Origin: Viola odorata
Lineage: Eukaryota > Streptophyta > Magnoliopsida > Malpighiales > Violaceae
Assembly: GCA_963691705.1 (NCBI GenBank)
Contig: OY829545.1
Span: 39,109,475-39,173,474, forward strand
Length of the DNA stretch: 64,000 nucleotides
Direction: 5' to 3'
How positions within the stretch are numbered: the first letter of the stretch is position 1; each line of letters opens with the position of its first letter. The translations under genes were made by a program, and so were the position numbers. The notes beneath the pieces were generated by a model. It did no database searches and was not told the origin of the DNA. It worked only from the letters and a program-made list of their open reading frames with translations. Below are positions 39,216-49,913 of this stretch, one piece after another.

Positions 39216-41439
39216 CTACAGATTGGGCGGTGCGTTGACCCCTCCTTGCTGAGCAGCCTTCCACTGATAGAAACCGCTATCAGTAATGGAGGAGGCTCTC
39301 TTGTCAAAATACGCAGAGAGATCTTCAGTACGGAGCTCCTCAACTCCATAATGATGCATCACGGCTTCTGACATGATTCCCCCACCCTGCTCAAAGTACC
39401 AACGGTTCTTCTCAGCGTTAAGGGAGGAATCGGCAGAAAGCTCAGCATTCCTCTGTCTCTCCAGGCGCAGGCTATCCTCCTCCTGAGAGAGGCGTAGGGC
39501 CAGATCAGCACATTGTCGCTTCTCCTCCTCCAAAGCTAACTTAGCGGCCTCCAACTCTTGTTTGACCGCGATAGCCTCTCCCTGAGCAGTCTCCATACCT
39601 TCGTTGGCAGCAGCAAGGGTATTTTCAAGACGCTGTCGCTCTTCCAACAACCTGTTTATCTCTCCTCGCCCGTTAGCTGCAGCTCTGGCATTCTCTACAT
39701 CCATATAGTGAAGATGGCAAAGCATAGAAAATGCCTGAGAGCGAAGGAAATTGATACGCCCCTGCTCGCCCCGAGCCACAAAGGCATCCCTCTCTCTTGG
39801 AAGAGACAAAATCTCTGCTACCAGATAAGCGGTAGAGGAAATCACGGTCTCATGATCAGCATCAGCAGGAAACTGCAGAATGCTGTCCCTAAAGGAGCGC
39901 AAGCTAACGTGATGAGTCGGCATGAGAGGAGGATCATAGGGAGAGATACCAGCCATTAAGGCAGGAGCGGGCCCACCCCTTACAATAGGTGGATGAGGCA
40001 TCGGAACAAAGAACAACGCACCAGGAGAAGCTGGCCGGCTAGAGAGGCCCTCCGCGTTAGGCATCGAGACCTCATTGCCTCCGGGCACCTCAAGATTAAG
40101 GGCATCAGAATCATAGCCCGTTGGGGTGTGCGCGGAATGGATAGGAGAACCAGGAGGCACATGGGGTTGACCGCCAAAATCAACAGGTTCCGATTGATCA
40201 GCAGATACACCCTCGCCCCCAAGGGCACTCGAACTACGATTGGCGGCCGAGGAAGAAGGACTATTCGGGAGATCATAGTGAGCCTTCTTCTGACGCTCGT
40301 GAAGGACATCAGCCATACCCATATCTCCTTGGGAGGTAGAAGGGACAGAAGCAGCAACGACTTCCTAAATAACGCAGAACGTGATAAGGAAACGGCGCAA
40401 AAAAGAAAGACTAAAGTTTTAAAAAAAAATGTTCACCTGAGTGGTGGAGGATGCAAGAGGAATCCCAACAGGAATCGGTTCAACCGTAGCCTCTGAAGAG
40501 ACAACGATCTAGGACGAAACGGATGGGGCAGCACGTGCTTTCCTAGGCCGTTTCTGTCTTACAACCCGAGGGCCCGTAACGCTAGCGGTAGCAGTGGCCT
40601 CCCCTCCCTCAGGGTTAGCAGCAGCGGCAGCAGCAGCCCTAGCTTCAGCGACAGCTTTCTTTTTTGCCTCCTGTTTCCTCCTCATTCGGAAATACTCAGG
40701 CTCCCAACCAGGCGGAGGCATTGCACAATCACAAAACGTTAGCGTTAGTACTTCTTGACAATGCAAAATAAAAAAGGTCAAACGCTCACCCTTCTTGCAC
40801 TGTTCCACGGGCAACCCGTTGGCCACTTTTCGGGCATCAACGCTAAAATCAAATTGAAGCAGCGTCTTCAACCAGCCATCCTCCGGGTCGAAAAAGGGTT
40901 TCCGATGACCCCAAGCCCCATCTTTAATTGTTTCGTTGAAGCCAGCCCTCCACAAGTTTCCAAGTAAAGGGCTTCAAGGAACCGTCTTCGTAGCGAGGCG
41001 ATATCGATATCACCCCTTTACGGGAATACAATTGGAAAATGTCATGAAGCAACGCTAAGGTGGGAGATTCTATTCCCTTGAAGCGGCACAGTGCGGCAAA
41101 AGCACTAACAACGCAAATCGCGTTAGGACTCAACTGAGCCGGAGCCAAATCAGAATCAGCCAACAACAATTTTACAAGCGGGTCAAGAGGGAGACGAAAC
41201 CCATGATCGAAGAGCTTAGCATACAGCATTCTGCTATTTCCGGGCAAAATGCTGTTCAATCGAAGCGACTCAGAAGCAGGATGCACGGGATATTCCTTGG
41301 GAAATCGTGCAGAAAACCCAGCAAGCCTACGGTTAATTAAAGGCAGTGTGTACAAAGAAGTGGGAGTGGTATCAATTACTTCTTCCCCGGAGGACCTTTG
41401 AGGAACTCCTTCTTCAGAGGATTTCTTAGTTCTAGCCAT
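39216..41439 (-). pseudogene. Antisense gene as1 of Tat-C: three exons, decaying
   Basis: Exon 1 40790-41439 (MARTKKSSEE...), intron 1 40721-40789 (69 bases, GTGAGC donor, TACTAAC 24 bases before the end), exon 2 40437-40720, intron 2 40365-40436 (72 bases, CAG/GTGAAC...TTATTTAG), exon 3 39216-40364 (1149 bases, open). Domain as in Tat-B: HGFRLPLDPLVKLLL, NAICVVSAFAALCRFKG; exon 2 has an Ala-rich run; exon 3 has a long coiled coil (EERQRLENTLAAANEG). Breaks: exon 1 lacks about 60 bases near 40960 compared with Tat-B and changes frame; the intron 1 acceptor reads AA instead of AG; exon 2 has a stop at 40509. Function unknown. Confidence 0.72.
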
Positions 41440-42050
41440 GGCCAACAAGGAAGAAACAAAGAGAAAAGAAAAAGGATGTGTACCTTGTACCTTCGTGAAA
41501 GAGAATGCGAGGAGTCTTGAACCAGAAAGAGAGAGAGGCGCAAAGTATTTATCCAAAGACGAAATAGCGTATAAGGGAAAGATGGAAAAAGAAAAAGGGG
41601 TAGAAGAAACAATAGATATAACCCTGAAAGGGCGACCAGTCAGCAGCAGACACGTGGCAAAGCAACACGTCATAAAGTAAGGCACGCGCCAGAAGGTGCA
41701 AATTTGAAATAAGGACGAAACGCCTCTGCATTTGCAACTCCCTAGGAGACGCTTGCTCCAAACGCCCCTCTGAGGAAGGACACGTGTCTTCTTTCATCAT
41801 TACCCTTCAAGTCGCATTAAATGAGGGACATAGGGATTGATTAAAAAACATAAAAAGCAGCGCTGGCCTTGCCAAACGGCGCGATGGCACAAAAAGATAA
41901 AGAAGGAATAAACGGTAATATCATACAGTGCGACAAAGGATACAAAGCGTCAACATTATTACAGGAGAAACAATGTTCGAATGGTTTTCAAGAAATAAAC
42001 AAAAGACAACAACAAGAAAAACAAGGAAAAGCCCAGCACCATCGCTAGCG
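41440..42050. other. Gap between as1 start and as2 end, Tat-C
   Basis: Holds the as1 upstream region. No supported frame on either strand. Confidence 0.5.
41615..41622 (-). promoter_or_regulatory. TATA-like box of as1 in Tat-C
   Basis: CAGGGTTATATC on the minus strand about 176 bases before the ATG; Tat-B shares AGGGTTATA at a like distance. Confidence 0.5.
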
Positions 42051-44225
42051 TCAGACTTTCTCCCCCGAAGGGCCAGAAGAACCGCTGTCACCTTTGCTAA
42101 TCTCACCCATCACAATAGACATGTAATCAGCTACCTGGGCCGGATCCGAAGGGTTACCTTTGAAACGGGATGCAAACCCAGAAATGAAGGCCTCCAGAAC
42201 CCTCTTCCTCCATAACTCTTCCTTTAATGACGCCCTAACAGACCCCTCATCTCGAGCAAGTACCTCTTCGCGGAGAAAGAGATTCTTCTTCCTTTCTAGC
42301 GCCAATTCCGCCTCCAGAACTTCCACCTTGGCTTTCCCGATAGATTTTTCTCTGCCCAATTCCGCCTCCAGAACTTCTACCTTGGCTTTCCTGATAGATT
42401 TTTCTCTGTCCAATTCCTTTTGGGACGATTCACAGAGGCGCGTCGGCAACCTAGAATGCTCCACCGCCTTCTCTAGCTGCACCCTTGCAACACACAATGC
42501 GCTGGAAAAATTACGGGACTCGCGATCGTGAATTTCGAATTGATAATTCAGATGGCGAAAAAAGTCCAGAGAATCATTCAGAACATGGCGAAAGCGTGCC
42601 GAGGGAGGGAGTTGAAGAAATTCCTCTTTCTCCTTTTTGGAACCTAGCATATCCCCTATCAAGGGTGCAGTAAACTCATCTCGAGAAAAAGGTTGGGGAA
42701 CCCCGACAGCGCGAAGGTCATCAAAGCAAAACCCTGCAAGATTCATACGGTAGGCCGGGACCCCGTCAGGACCAAGATTGATTGAGGGAGGCGGAGAAGA
42801 GCCCTGAGGAAAAATACTCTTGAAAGGAGTAAAAAACAGCTGCGGAGTAACCTTAGGCGGTAGCTCAGCAGTCGAATCCACCACAGGAGGTGTGACCACT
42901 ACGTCAGGAATACAATGAGCAATCGGAGAATCGGGAGCGTCAGATATGGGAGGAGGACATTCCATCGGTAGGCCCTCTCCCTCAGAAGAACAAGTTTTTT
43001 CCAACGCCTCAGCGGCTCCCGTTGGCTGAGAGGCGCCCACCTCAGACAAAACAGCAGGCGTAGGAACAGTTGCCACATCCACAGGAGATGTCCCGGTAGC
43101 TTGTCCACTAGTGGCCACTCGAAGTTTTTTCCGACGCTGGGAAGCAGCAAGGAAAGAAGCATGGCAAAGGTCTGACTTAGCATCTGCATCCTCATCATCG
43201 CTAGTAATTACAGTCGTTGCGACAGGCCTGGAGTCCGTTCCCGTGCGACGCTCCGGGTAGCCAATTTTCCACAAAACGAGAAGTTCGCACAGAGCTAACG
43301 GGCCTTCGCCCTCCCCGGGTAACCGTTTTAGTTCTCTTCCTCGGAGGAGGAACGCTACCCCGACTTGAGCCCTCAGCCGAAGGCGAGGCCGGTAAAGTTT
43401 GAAGCGGTATTACGTTCAGAGGAGTACCAGCGTCACCTGGAAATCAACCGTTAGCTCCTTATAGAAAACAAAGTAGGCGAGGACCAAAGTAAAGAAAATA
43501 TGGAAAGAAATAGGCTCACCCATAACGCACTCTTCCAGAGGCTTGAACAGAGCAAAGGCGCGAATGCGGTAGTGGGTATTCTCGTCTAACAAAGCGTTAG
43601 CCTGGTCCAACTCAGTTCTGGACAAAATCGCGGGATTTGTCCAAATGGGACCTGCCAGTTCCTGATTAAAATTGATACGCCACAAACGTGACGGTAGCTC
43701 CAGAACAAAGAAGCTGCTCTTCCAATCAGCTACACCCTTCTTGAAGCCGTGAAAACGTTGCCAAAACGACTGCACGAGCGCATCATCCCACCGGGGAGTA
43801 ATCTCGATTAAACAATTGTAGCAAATCATGCTAAAGAATTTGCGAAACAAATTGATAGATGGGGTAAAAATGTTCTTCAACTCGCAAGCGCGAAGAAAAG
43901 CATAAACCGCACACCAAGAGGAAGGAGTTATCTGGGCAGGATTAAGGCTATACTCCCGCAGCAGAGTTAATATCGACTCATGAACGGGAAAGTGGAAACC
44001 ATAAAGGAACATTTCAAAATAAAGAAGCCTACAGTGGCCCCACCCTGGATTATGAAGCCGCATATCACTTCCGGGAATAGAAGGCTCATGCCCAGGAGGA
44101 AAGGTAATACCATGTTCCTCCAATTCGGCTTTCAGAACCACATCGCAGGTAAAAATACTCGGTGATTGGGCAACCTCGGGATCCATGGGCCTAGAGATAA
44201 TCTGGCGAGGTCTATTCCTAGCCAT
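42051..44225 (-). pseudogene. Antisense gene as2 of Tat-C: two exons, one frameshift
   Basis: Exon 1 43520-44225 (MARNRPRQ..., open, 706 bases), intron 43437-43519 (83 bases, GTGAGC...TTTCCAG), exon 2 42051-43436. Intron place and phase match Tat-B (ECVMG at the border against ECVVG). Exon 1 has YGFHFPVHESILTLLREY and WCAVYAFLRACELK, the same domain. Exon 2 starts PLNVIPLQTLP as in Tat-B (PLNVIPLQSLP), then changes frame near 43250-43275; the rest is open and ends in a coiled coil with a near-exact duplication of REKSIGKAKVEVLEAEL. So one small indel separates it from an open gene. Function unknown. Confidence 0.75.
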
Positions 44226-44722
44226 AGCAAACCAAAAAAAAAGGAAATTTGAGAAGGGACGAATTGATACCTTAAAGGAGAAGAATCGCAGAGAAATCAG
44301 CGGACAGTGACGAGCGGCCGAAAAGGTATTCGGAGAAGAAGACGAAGGAAGACAAGAAGGAAAATTCGAAGTGAGGGCAAAAGTTTTGAGAAATTGGAGA
44401 ACGGCCCCTCTTAAAGGATAAAAATGCCACCGCATTAATTGAGACACCAATCGGGCGAAGACGCGTGTAAAAGAAGTTGGCCACGTGGAAGCGCATTAAA
44501 GAAATTTGAAAAAAGAGAAGTTATTCGTCGAGACTCCCCAAAGGGGCGAGACAGTATTGACCCGGTCAGAGTAACCGCGAAGCGATTGCCTCAGTCAGTC
44601 CAACCGCTTGCGTTAGCTATCACCAAGAACCAGCAGGCTAACGGAAGTAACGACAAAAAAGGAAAAATAGAAAGCATTATTTTATTCATAAAACGCCAAC
44701 AGGCGGGTACAATGCAAAATGG
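44226..44722. other. Gap between as2 and as3, Tat-C
   Basis: as2 upstream region and as3 3' flank. No coding frame with homologues. Confidence 0.5.
44681..44686 (-). terminator. AATAAA of as3 in Tat-C
   Basis: AATAAA on the minus strand 37 bases past the as3 stop. Confidence 0.55.
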
Positions 44723-45145
44723 CTAATCCTCATCAGGCCAATAAATGCCATGGTGATAAACCCCGTCATCATCAAGGAACGGCATCTTCCCGTCAGCATT
44801 CGGGACCGGCTGGTCTGCCTCCCTTTCTGGGCAGGACCCTGACGGGCATGATTTTCCTTTGGCGCCCGAATCTGCCAACCCCGCACCAGCACTGATGGGA
44901 AAATCCTCGTTCAGCGAGCAGTCAGGGGAAGGAAAACGTTTGGCACCCTCTTGAGTAGCAGAACCAGAAGAAGCCAACGTCGCAAAGGGCGTCTTGGAAG
45001 TCCGTTTCCCCTGCTTCTTCAAACCCTTTCGGCGGACCGGAGGCCTCCATGGTGGTGAAGGAGGGGGATGATCTGAGTCCGGCGAAGTTGGGGGAGTCGG
45101 CAAGGAGTCACGATCCATGGAACTTAAGAAATAAAAATCTGCCAT
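44723..45145 (-). CDS. Antisense gene as3 of Tat-C (proline-rich protein)
   Basis: A 140-residue homologue of as3. I chose the ATG giving MADFYFLSS, matching MADSY in A and B; the frame is open for 20 further codons upstream, but that part covers the leader and is not conserved. It has SLPTPPTSPDSDHPPPSPPW, then RRKGLKKQGKRTSK (basic), a Ser/Ala-rich middle, and the tail DDGVYHHGIYWPDED. TATATAAG lies about 66 bases upstream, AATAAA 37 bases downstream. Intact here although as1 and as2 of the same element are broken. Confidence 0.72.
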   Translation of the reverse strand: MADFYFLSSMDRDSLPTPPTSPDSDHPPPSPPWRPPVRRKGLKKQGKRTSKTPFATLASSGSATQEGAKRFPSPDCSLNEDFPISAGAGLADSGAKGKSCPSGSCPEREADQPVPNADGKMPFLDDDGVYHHGIYWPDED

Positions 45146-45210
45146 GCCACCTGCAAAAGCAAAAAAGAAGGAAAAGGAAGAAGATGAACAGGAAAGGGAA
45201 ACCAAACTCC

Positions 45211-45218
45211 CTTATATA
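45211..45218 (-). promoter_or_regulatory. TATA box of as3 in Tat-C
   Basis: TATATAAG on the minus strand about 66 bases before the as3 ATG. Confidence 0.6.
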
Positions 45219-45457
45219 GCCGAGTGAGCATCCCGATCCCTGAAAAATCAATTAAGACGCTTGGGAAAAATAACTGCAATTGCCGAATCCGATCCGTCAC
45301 AGGCGCGTCTGCTCATCGAATGCACCAATCAAAGGGCACCAAAGAACCGCCCAACCACCTGCCACTGAAAAGACGGCCCTGTAACAGTCAAGATAGAGAA
45401 TTCATTGCTAATCCCCGGAACACGACCACTGCAATACAATGTCCCGAGGAAGACCCA

Positions 45458-45471
45458 TTTTCAGTTGGGCT
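45458..45471 (+). promoter_or_regulatory. Internal TTTTCAGTTGGGCT motif (Tat-C)
   Basis: Followed by CATGACAAAT, which resembles the TATGATAACA that follows the LTR-proximal copy, so it looks like a duplicate of the PPT/LTR border. Confidence 0.6.
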
Positions 45472-45550
45472 CATGACAAATATTTCCAACCAATAAAGCA
45501 AGCAACCACGCAAGAGAAAGAGAAGACTTGGGAAAAAGCAGAGACAGTTA

Positions 45551-45556
45551 TTTATT
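45551..45556 (-). terminator. AATAAA of as4 in Tat-C
   Basis: Minus strand AATAAATAA, about 95 bases past the as4 stop, beside GGCC-N4-GGCC. Confidence 0.5.
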
Positions 45557-45651
45557 TATGGCCAGGTGGCCTTAGCGTTCAAATATGTACAAGAAACATA
45601 AGAAAAGCAATGAGAAGAAGCGGAGCCAGCGGTCAGATATTGGACCCCGCA

Positions 45652-45987
45652 TCATCTTCCCCTGGCACAATGGGAACCTCCCTTAAAGCAAGCTCTCATG
45701 CCCTTTAGGCAGCAGGCCAGCAGATCTTTCCTCTGCTGCAGCATCGAGGCCACCACATCAAGGTGAGCACTGATAGTGGCCAGTTTCGCCAAACTCTCTA
45801 GGGGATTAAAATCCTCCAGAGTTATTCCCAGCTGTCTAGACAGAATAGGGGTTAGCACCCCCCGCAACTCCAGGACATCCTCAGAGGTCTTGGTGATCAT
45901 CCTCTCCAGGAAGCCGATGTCACCCTCAGTAAGATTCTTCAGGGTCAGAGTTTTGGAGATCAGGAAATTGCGAGTCAGTTCATCCAT
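45652..45987 (-). pseudogene. Antisense gene as4 of Tat-C, changed C-terminus
   Basis: Starts MDELTRNFLISKTLTLKNL and matches as4 of Tat-A closely through EDVLELRGVL, EDFNPL and LQQRKDLLACCLKGMR. After that the frame ends SHCARGR, while the expected acidic end (REVPIVPGEDDAGS) is seen in another frame, so a small deletion has shifted the last 20 or so codons. The core is untouched and the protein could still be made. TATAAAT 62 bases upstream, AATAAA downstream. Confidence 0.68.
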
Positions 45988-46048
45988 GGCGGAATACGAA
46001 AAGATAGAACGTGAAAAATGTGAAGAAACTGGCACAGAGAAACCCCTG

Positions 46049-46055
46049 ATTTATA
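46049..46055 (-). promoter_or_regulatory. TATA box of as4 in Tat-C
   Basis: GGATCTATAAAT on the minus strand, 62 bases before the ATG; Tat-A has the same dodecamer. Confidence 0.6.
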
Positions 46056-46167
46056 GATCCTGACAAAAAACCGTCAGGACCATTTTTTTGAGGCAAAACC
46101 GCCCCGGTACATAAAGGGACTCTCCGTGAGAGAAGGAACGTTAGCCCTTGGTAAACACTCAGGCTCA

Positions 46168-46181
46168 TTTTCAGTTGGGCT
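46168..46181 (+). promoter_or_regulatory. LTR-proximal TTTTCAGTTGGGCT motif (Tat-C)
   Basis: Two bases before the 3' LTR. Confidence 0.6.
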
Positions 46182-46183
46182 TA

Positions 46184-46753
46184 TGATAACAATCCACCTA
46201 AAAGAAAGGGTATTTTCGCCTATCACCCGGTGGGGAGAGGCATAGCTACTGTTTCACACCACCACGGTAGGGACAAGATCGCTACCTCCCCAAAGGCTAA
46301 CGCTGCAAAGGCTAACGGGGCCCTACCGGCTCCTCTCACGGACCTCCTGCTTGGCTCGAAGAGTTATCTCACCCCCGGAGGAAACCACGCGTCAGGATTA
46401 ACACTCCGGGCATTATCCTACCACGACAATATCTACCTAAACACCTACCGCCGAGGTAGCGTATCATGATAAGGGCGAATCACAGACCCTAACGCGAGCG
46501 ATAGCTCCGTACCCGTTTACTCGGGCGGGAACGCCCCTTTCTTCTATAAATACCTCCCCCACAAAGGAGGCAGGTAAGCGGACTTGACTGGCCAAAACTC
46601 TGCCAATTTCAGTACACCTACTGACTTAAGCATCGGAGTGTTTCCGCCGGAGACCCCCTCCGGCGCATTGCAGGTACCGTGGACCGTCGTGCACACTGAT
46701 CCGAGAAAAGCTGCTCCGTCATACATCCTTCGGCAGAAGACAAATTATTATCA
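46184..46753 (+). repeat. 3' LTR of Tat-C
   Basis: 570 bases, about 6 differences from the 5' LTR by eye; followed by ACATT. Confidence 0.95.
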
Positions 46754-47322
46754 ACATTCAACCCTACGAGAAAGGATTGGAGCCAGAGGTTGGATGGGGC
46801 AATTTCGGCCTATAGGACCACCTACAAAACACCCATTGGGATGACTCCCTTCAAAATGATATATGGTAAGGCGTGCCACCTACTAGTTGAGCTGGAACAT
46901 AAGGCGTATTGGGCCATCAGGTGTATCAATACAGACATGAAAGCTACCGGTGAAAAGAGGAAGTTAGAAATCCAAGAATTGGAAGAAATGAGAAATGAAG
47001 TCTATGAGAATTCAGAAATCGTCAAAGCTATGACTAAGGCCTATCACGATAAAAGAATTACAAAGAAGAAATTATTCCTCGGGAAAATGTTTTACTTTAT
47101 GATTCAAGATTTAGAATCTTTGCTAGAAAGTTAAAAACCAAATAGAATGTCCCCTTCGTGATTACTAATATTTTCCCTCATGGTGTAGTAAAGATCAAGA
47201 ACCCTAAGACAGAGGTTGAATTCAATGTTAACGGGCAAAGACTGAAGCTTTTTTTGGAGGAATTACACCCCCACATCATGGAAAAAGAAATGGTGGAAGA
47301 ACCTCCACCAAATGAAGATTAA
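46754..47322 (+). pseudogene. Athila-E integrase, C-terminal piece
   Basis: Continues the integrase broken by Tat-C: AISAYRTTYKTPIGMTPF, YGKACHLLVELEHKAYWAI, IQELEEMRNEVYENS, then a C-terminal module ending FLEELHPHIMEKEMVEEPPPNED at TAA 47322. Frameshifts near 46790 and 47130 and an in-frame stop break it. The YGKxCHLPVELEHKAYWA string is diagnostic for Athila. Confidence 0.85.
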
Positions 47323-47542
47323 CAAACCAAGGAATTTATGTGTCGAGCCTAGGACAATAACTAAGGGCACTACATGGGAGGCAATCTATGTTTTAAATTT
47401 ATTTTGATTGTTTCCTTTTTTGTTCTCTTTCATTTGATCAATTTGAGTGTTTTTATCAAGAGACTAGGATGCATGGCTTGATCAAGAAACGCAATGCTCT
47501 TGACCAAGAGGAACGGTTTTTGGACGCGTGTCCCGCAGAAAC

Positions 47543-47550
47543 TATAAAAG
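47543..47550 (+). promoter_or_regulatory. TATA box upstream of the Athila third ORF
   Basis: ACTATAAAAGGAG lies 107 bases before the ATG at 47657, in the gap 47323-47656, which holds no gene. It looks like an internal promoter. Confidence 0.5.
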
Positions 47551-47656
47551 GAGCTAAAAGCGAAGCGCAAGCACAACTGCTCCCACCACTTCCAAACCCA
47601 TAGCTTTCGCTGCAACCCCTCGTCTCCCACTACTCCTAAAGTCCTCTCCTTTCGCT

Positions 47657-49399
47657 ATGGCACGATCAAACTCCTAGTCTTTCACCCTTTCCTCCGACGA
47701 CTCCACCGATGAACTGCTTGCCCTAACCCCGAACCCAGTGGAGAAAATAGAAGCAATCCAAGTGGTTGCATTGACTACTTTTCAAGATCACAACCCAGAT
47801 TATAGTGCTTCTACTGATGTGGCCGCCGTTGAAGCCGTCGTCTCACAATTTCGAAAGCGCCGGGCTGAAACAGGTTCAAGCGAGGGGAGACACTCCAGGG
47901 TAAATAGGGATTCTTCACTACCTTCCTTGACCAGGACGACTACCTTCTTGACCCATCCTCTTCCCACTTCATCGCCCGCCGCCGCCGGACCCTCTTCCTC
48001 TCCCATCAAACGCTAGAGAAAGAGTAAAGCATTCATGGTGGACCAACGTCAAGGTCAGCTGGTTCCTCCCACTCATTCCAGCTTAGGTAACCAATTTAAC
48101 CTCCCACGTAGGTTGGATAAAATTTAGTTCAACACATACCCTAGATATGTTCTCCTTTTATTAGAAATCTGGAGAGATAGCCCCCTGTATCATCCTTGAT
48201 GATAGCTTAATGTATATCTTAGAATTGCATGCTAGGCTAAAAGGAATGGTGAGGGATATAGGCTGGGAATCTATCTTATTCCCCTATGAATTGGTTTACC
48301 ATGAGCTGTGTTTAGAGTTCCAGTCCACATTTGAATTTAATTATCATAACTTGAGTCTGAAATATGGGGACCGCCCCAGCATACATACTAGGAGTGCCAT
48401 TAAATTCAGGTTATGTTATACCTGGCACTTGTTGAGTTTACATATGTTTAGTGTTATGCTTGGCTTTGTTGATAATTTTAGGGACCAACCAAGCTGGTAT
48501 CTCAACGCTTTCTACGAGATCCCTAAGGACTGAGATGCAACTTTAGTTTTCAGATCTCTGACTAAAAATTCAGATGCTATTTTTAATTTCTCATCCAAAG
48601 CCTCAAGGATTTGTGATCCAGTTGTTAGGATCCTCCATAGAATGCTCTCTTTTAGCCTCACTGGAGACACCAACAAGTCAGCAATCCTGACTAAGGATGA
48701 ACTCTTCATCCTTTGGTGTATGAAAAATGGTTGCAAAGTGAGTCCAGCTTATTGGATAACCAGGAAGCTTAGCTTCTGTAGGAACCGGATGATCTTAGGA
48801 TCTTTGATCACTAAGATTGCCAAACTCACAGGGCACTTAGACCCTTCCATTAAATTGAATGAATTTCCTGCCAGAAAATTGCTCAATCTAAAAGCCCTTG
48901 ATCAAATGGGATTTTTCCATTTAGAGAAAGGTATTTTATGCTATAACACAGGTACTACACCTAGGTAGGAAAGGATCTTTGAGGGGCACTATACAGGGAC
49001 ATACCAGCTGGCACCATTAAAAATAGCCCCTGGACCGGTAGAATATAAAAGATTAGCAAAGGAAGCACTTGGTAGGTAGAGAGTAGCCACTTCTGAGCAC
49101 CAGAATGACCAGGATGCTCATCTTAACCAATCTAGAGGTCAAGAACATCCTCCTCTGCCCCAGCATCTCAACAAACAATGATTTCACTCCTCCAAGTACA
49201 GCAACAAACAAACTCCCTGCTCATCTCCATTCAGGAAACAACAGAGAAATCATTCCTTCTAACCAGAACATTCTTGACTCTCTGCTACTCCTCCACAACA
49301 ATTTCAATGAGTCGCATGCCCCAATACATACAATGCCTTCAGGACCAACCCGCCAACTCTCCACTAACTCAGACTCTGAGTCTGATTGAGAACCCCTAG
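47657..49399 (+). pseudogene. Athila-E third ORF (env-position protein)
   Basis: Starts ATG 47657 with a stop at codon 7. Pieces include SSDDSTDELLALTPNP and a basic, Ser/Pro-rich part, then the conserved plant Athila ORF3 region: GMVRDIGWESILFPYE, LEFQSTFEF, LKYGDRPSIHTRSAIKFRLC, LGFVDNF, AILTKDELFILWCMKNG. Many stops (for example about 48016, 48126, 48531, 48966, 49076). In intact Athila elements this ORF sits where retroviruses have env, but it has no clear viral homology, and no membrane segment is visible here. Nonfunctional. Confidence 0.75.
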
Positions 49400-49538
49400 G
49401 TCATATCTCTCCTTCTTCTTTCCTTCATCTACTAGTATATAAATTTCTTTTTTCTGTGTCAATGCATGATTGTTGTCTCTTCTCTCTCACTTTGAGGACA
49501 ATGTGTCCACTAAGTGTGTGTGTGTGTGTGTGTGTGGG

Positions 49539-49570
<32 letters not shown>

Positions 49571-49913
49571 CGGGGGGGGGGGGAGGGGAGTAAAATGTGT
49601 TATTGATATTTTTAATTCCTGCATGCGTCAAATTAATTTTTAGGTTTAATTTTTAATTTTTGCATGATTTTTCTTTTTGATTTTTGTGTGTTTTTAGATA
49701 GGTTGCATGTTACTCTTTTAACATCCCTTATGTACATAGATCCATGATTCAAGTGTCTAGTAACAAAGTCTATAAGAGAACCGTGCATAACTATTTTGTC
49801 CTACCTCGTGCACCTTTATGCATAGAACTGCCATGCAATTTTTTTTAAAGATGAGCTATTAAGAATAAATATTTTAATATCCCTGCCTCACTAGGAAGGA
49901 ATATCTAGAGAAA
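49400..49913 (+). other. Athila-E 3' noncoding region with (GT)n and long G run
   Basis: TTGAGGACAATGTG followed by TAAGTGTG marks the Athila tract after ORF3. Here it has grown into (GT)n (49514-49535) and a G run at 49536-49583 broken only by C at 49539 and 49571. The rest is AT-rich; no gene. Athila homology ends where F begins. Confidence 0.7.

Larger units (their letters stand above)
25524..46753 (+). mobile_element. Tat-C: Tat-lineage element with nested NA-D
   Basis: Bounded by 570-base LTRs and the duplication ACATT (25519-25523 and 46754-46758). Without NA-D and its extra target copy it is 15,486 bases, close to Tat-B. It has the same gene order: gag-pol (+), repeats, as1-as4 (-). 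The LTRs differ at about 6 of 570 positions by eye. It sits in the Athila integrase, between SIMAKTFDN and the STLRER... continuation. gag-pol has one nonsense codon besides the NA-D insertion. Confidence 0.95.
3620..49913 (+). mobile_element. Athila-E: old Athila-lineage element, split by Tat-B and Tat-C
   Basis: The pieces in order are: 5' LTR (about 3620-5013), PBS-like site, gag (5121-5375 then 21197-22316), PR/RT/RH/INT (22317-25523 then 46754-47322), the Athila third ORF (47657-49399), and the GAGGACAATGTG...AAGTGTG tract typical of this lineage (about 49492). Stops and frameshifts occur in every coding piece. The two Tat insertions have perfect 5-base duplications and rejoin Athila reading frames when removed. 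The 3' LTR is missing: homology stops at 49913, where family F begins. The left edge is approximate. Confidence 0.85.

Noticed and set aside
48210..48968. A working envelope-type protein in Athila-E
   Set aside because: Several in-frame stops and no visible signal peptide or membrane segment.
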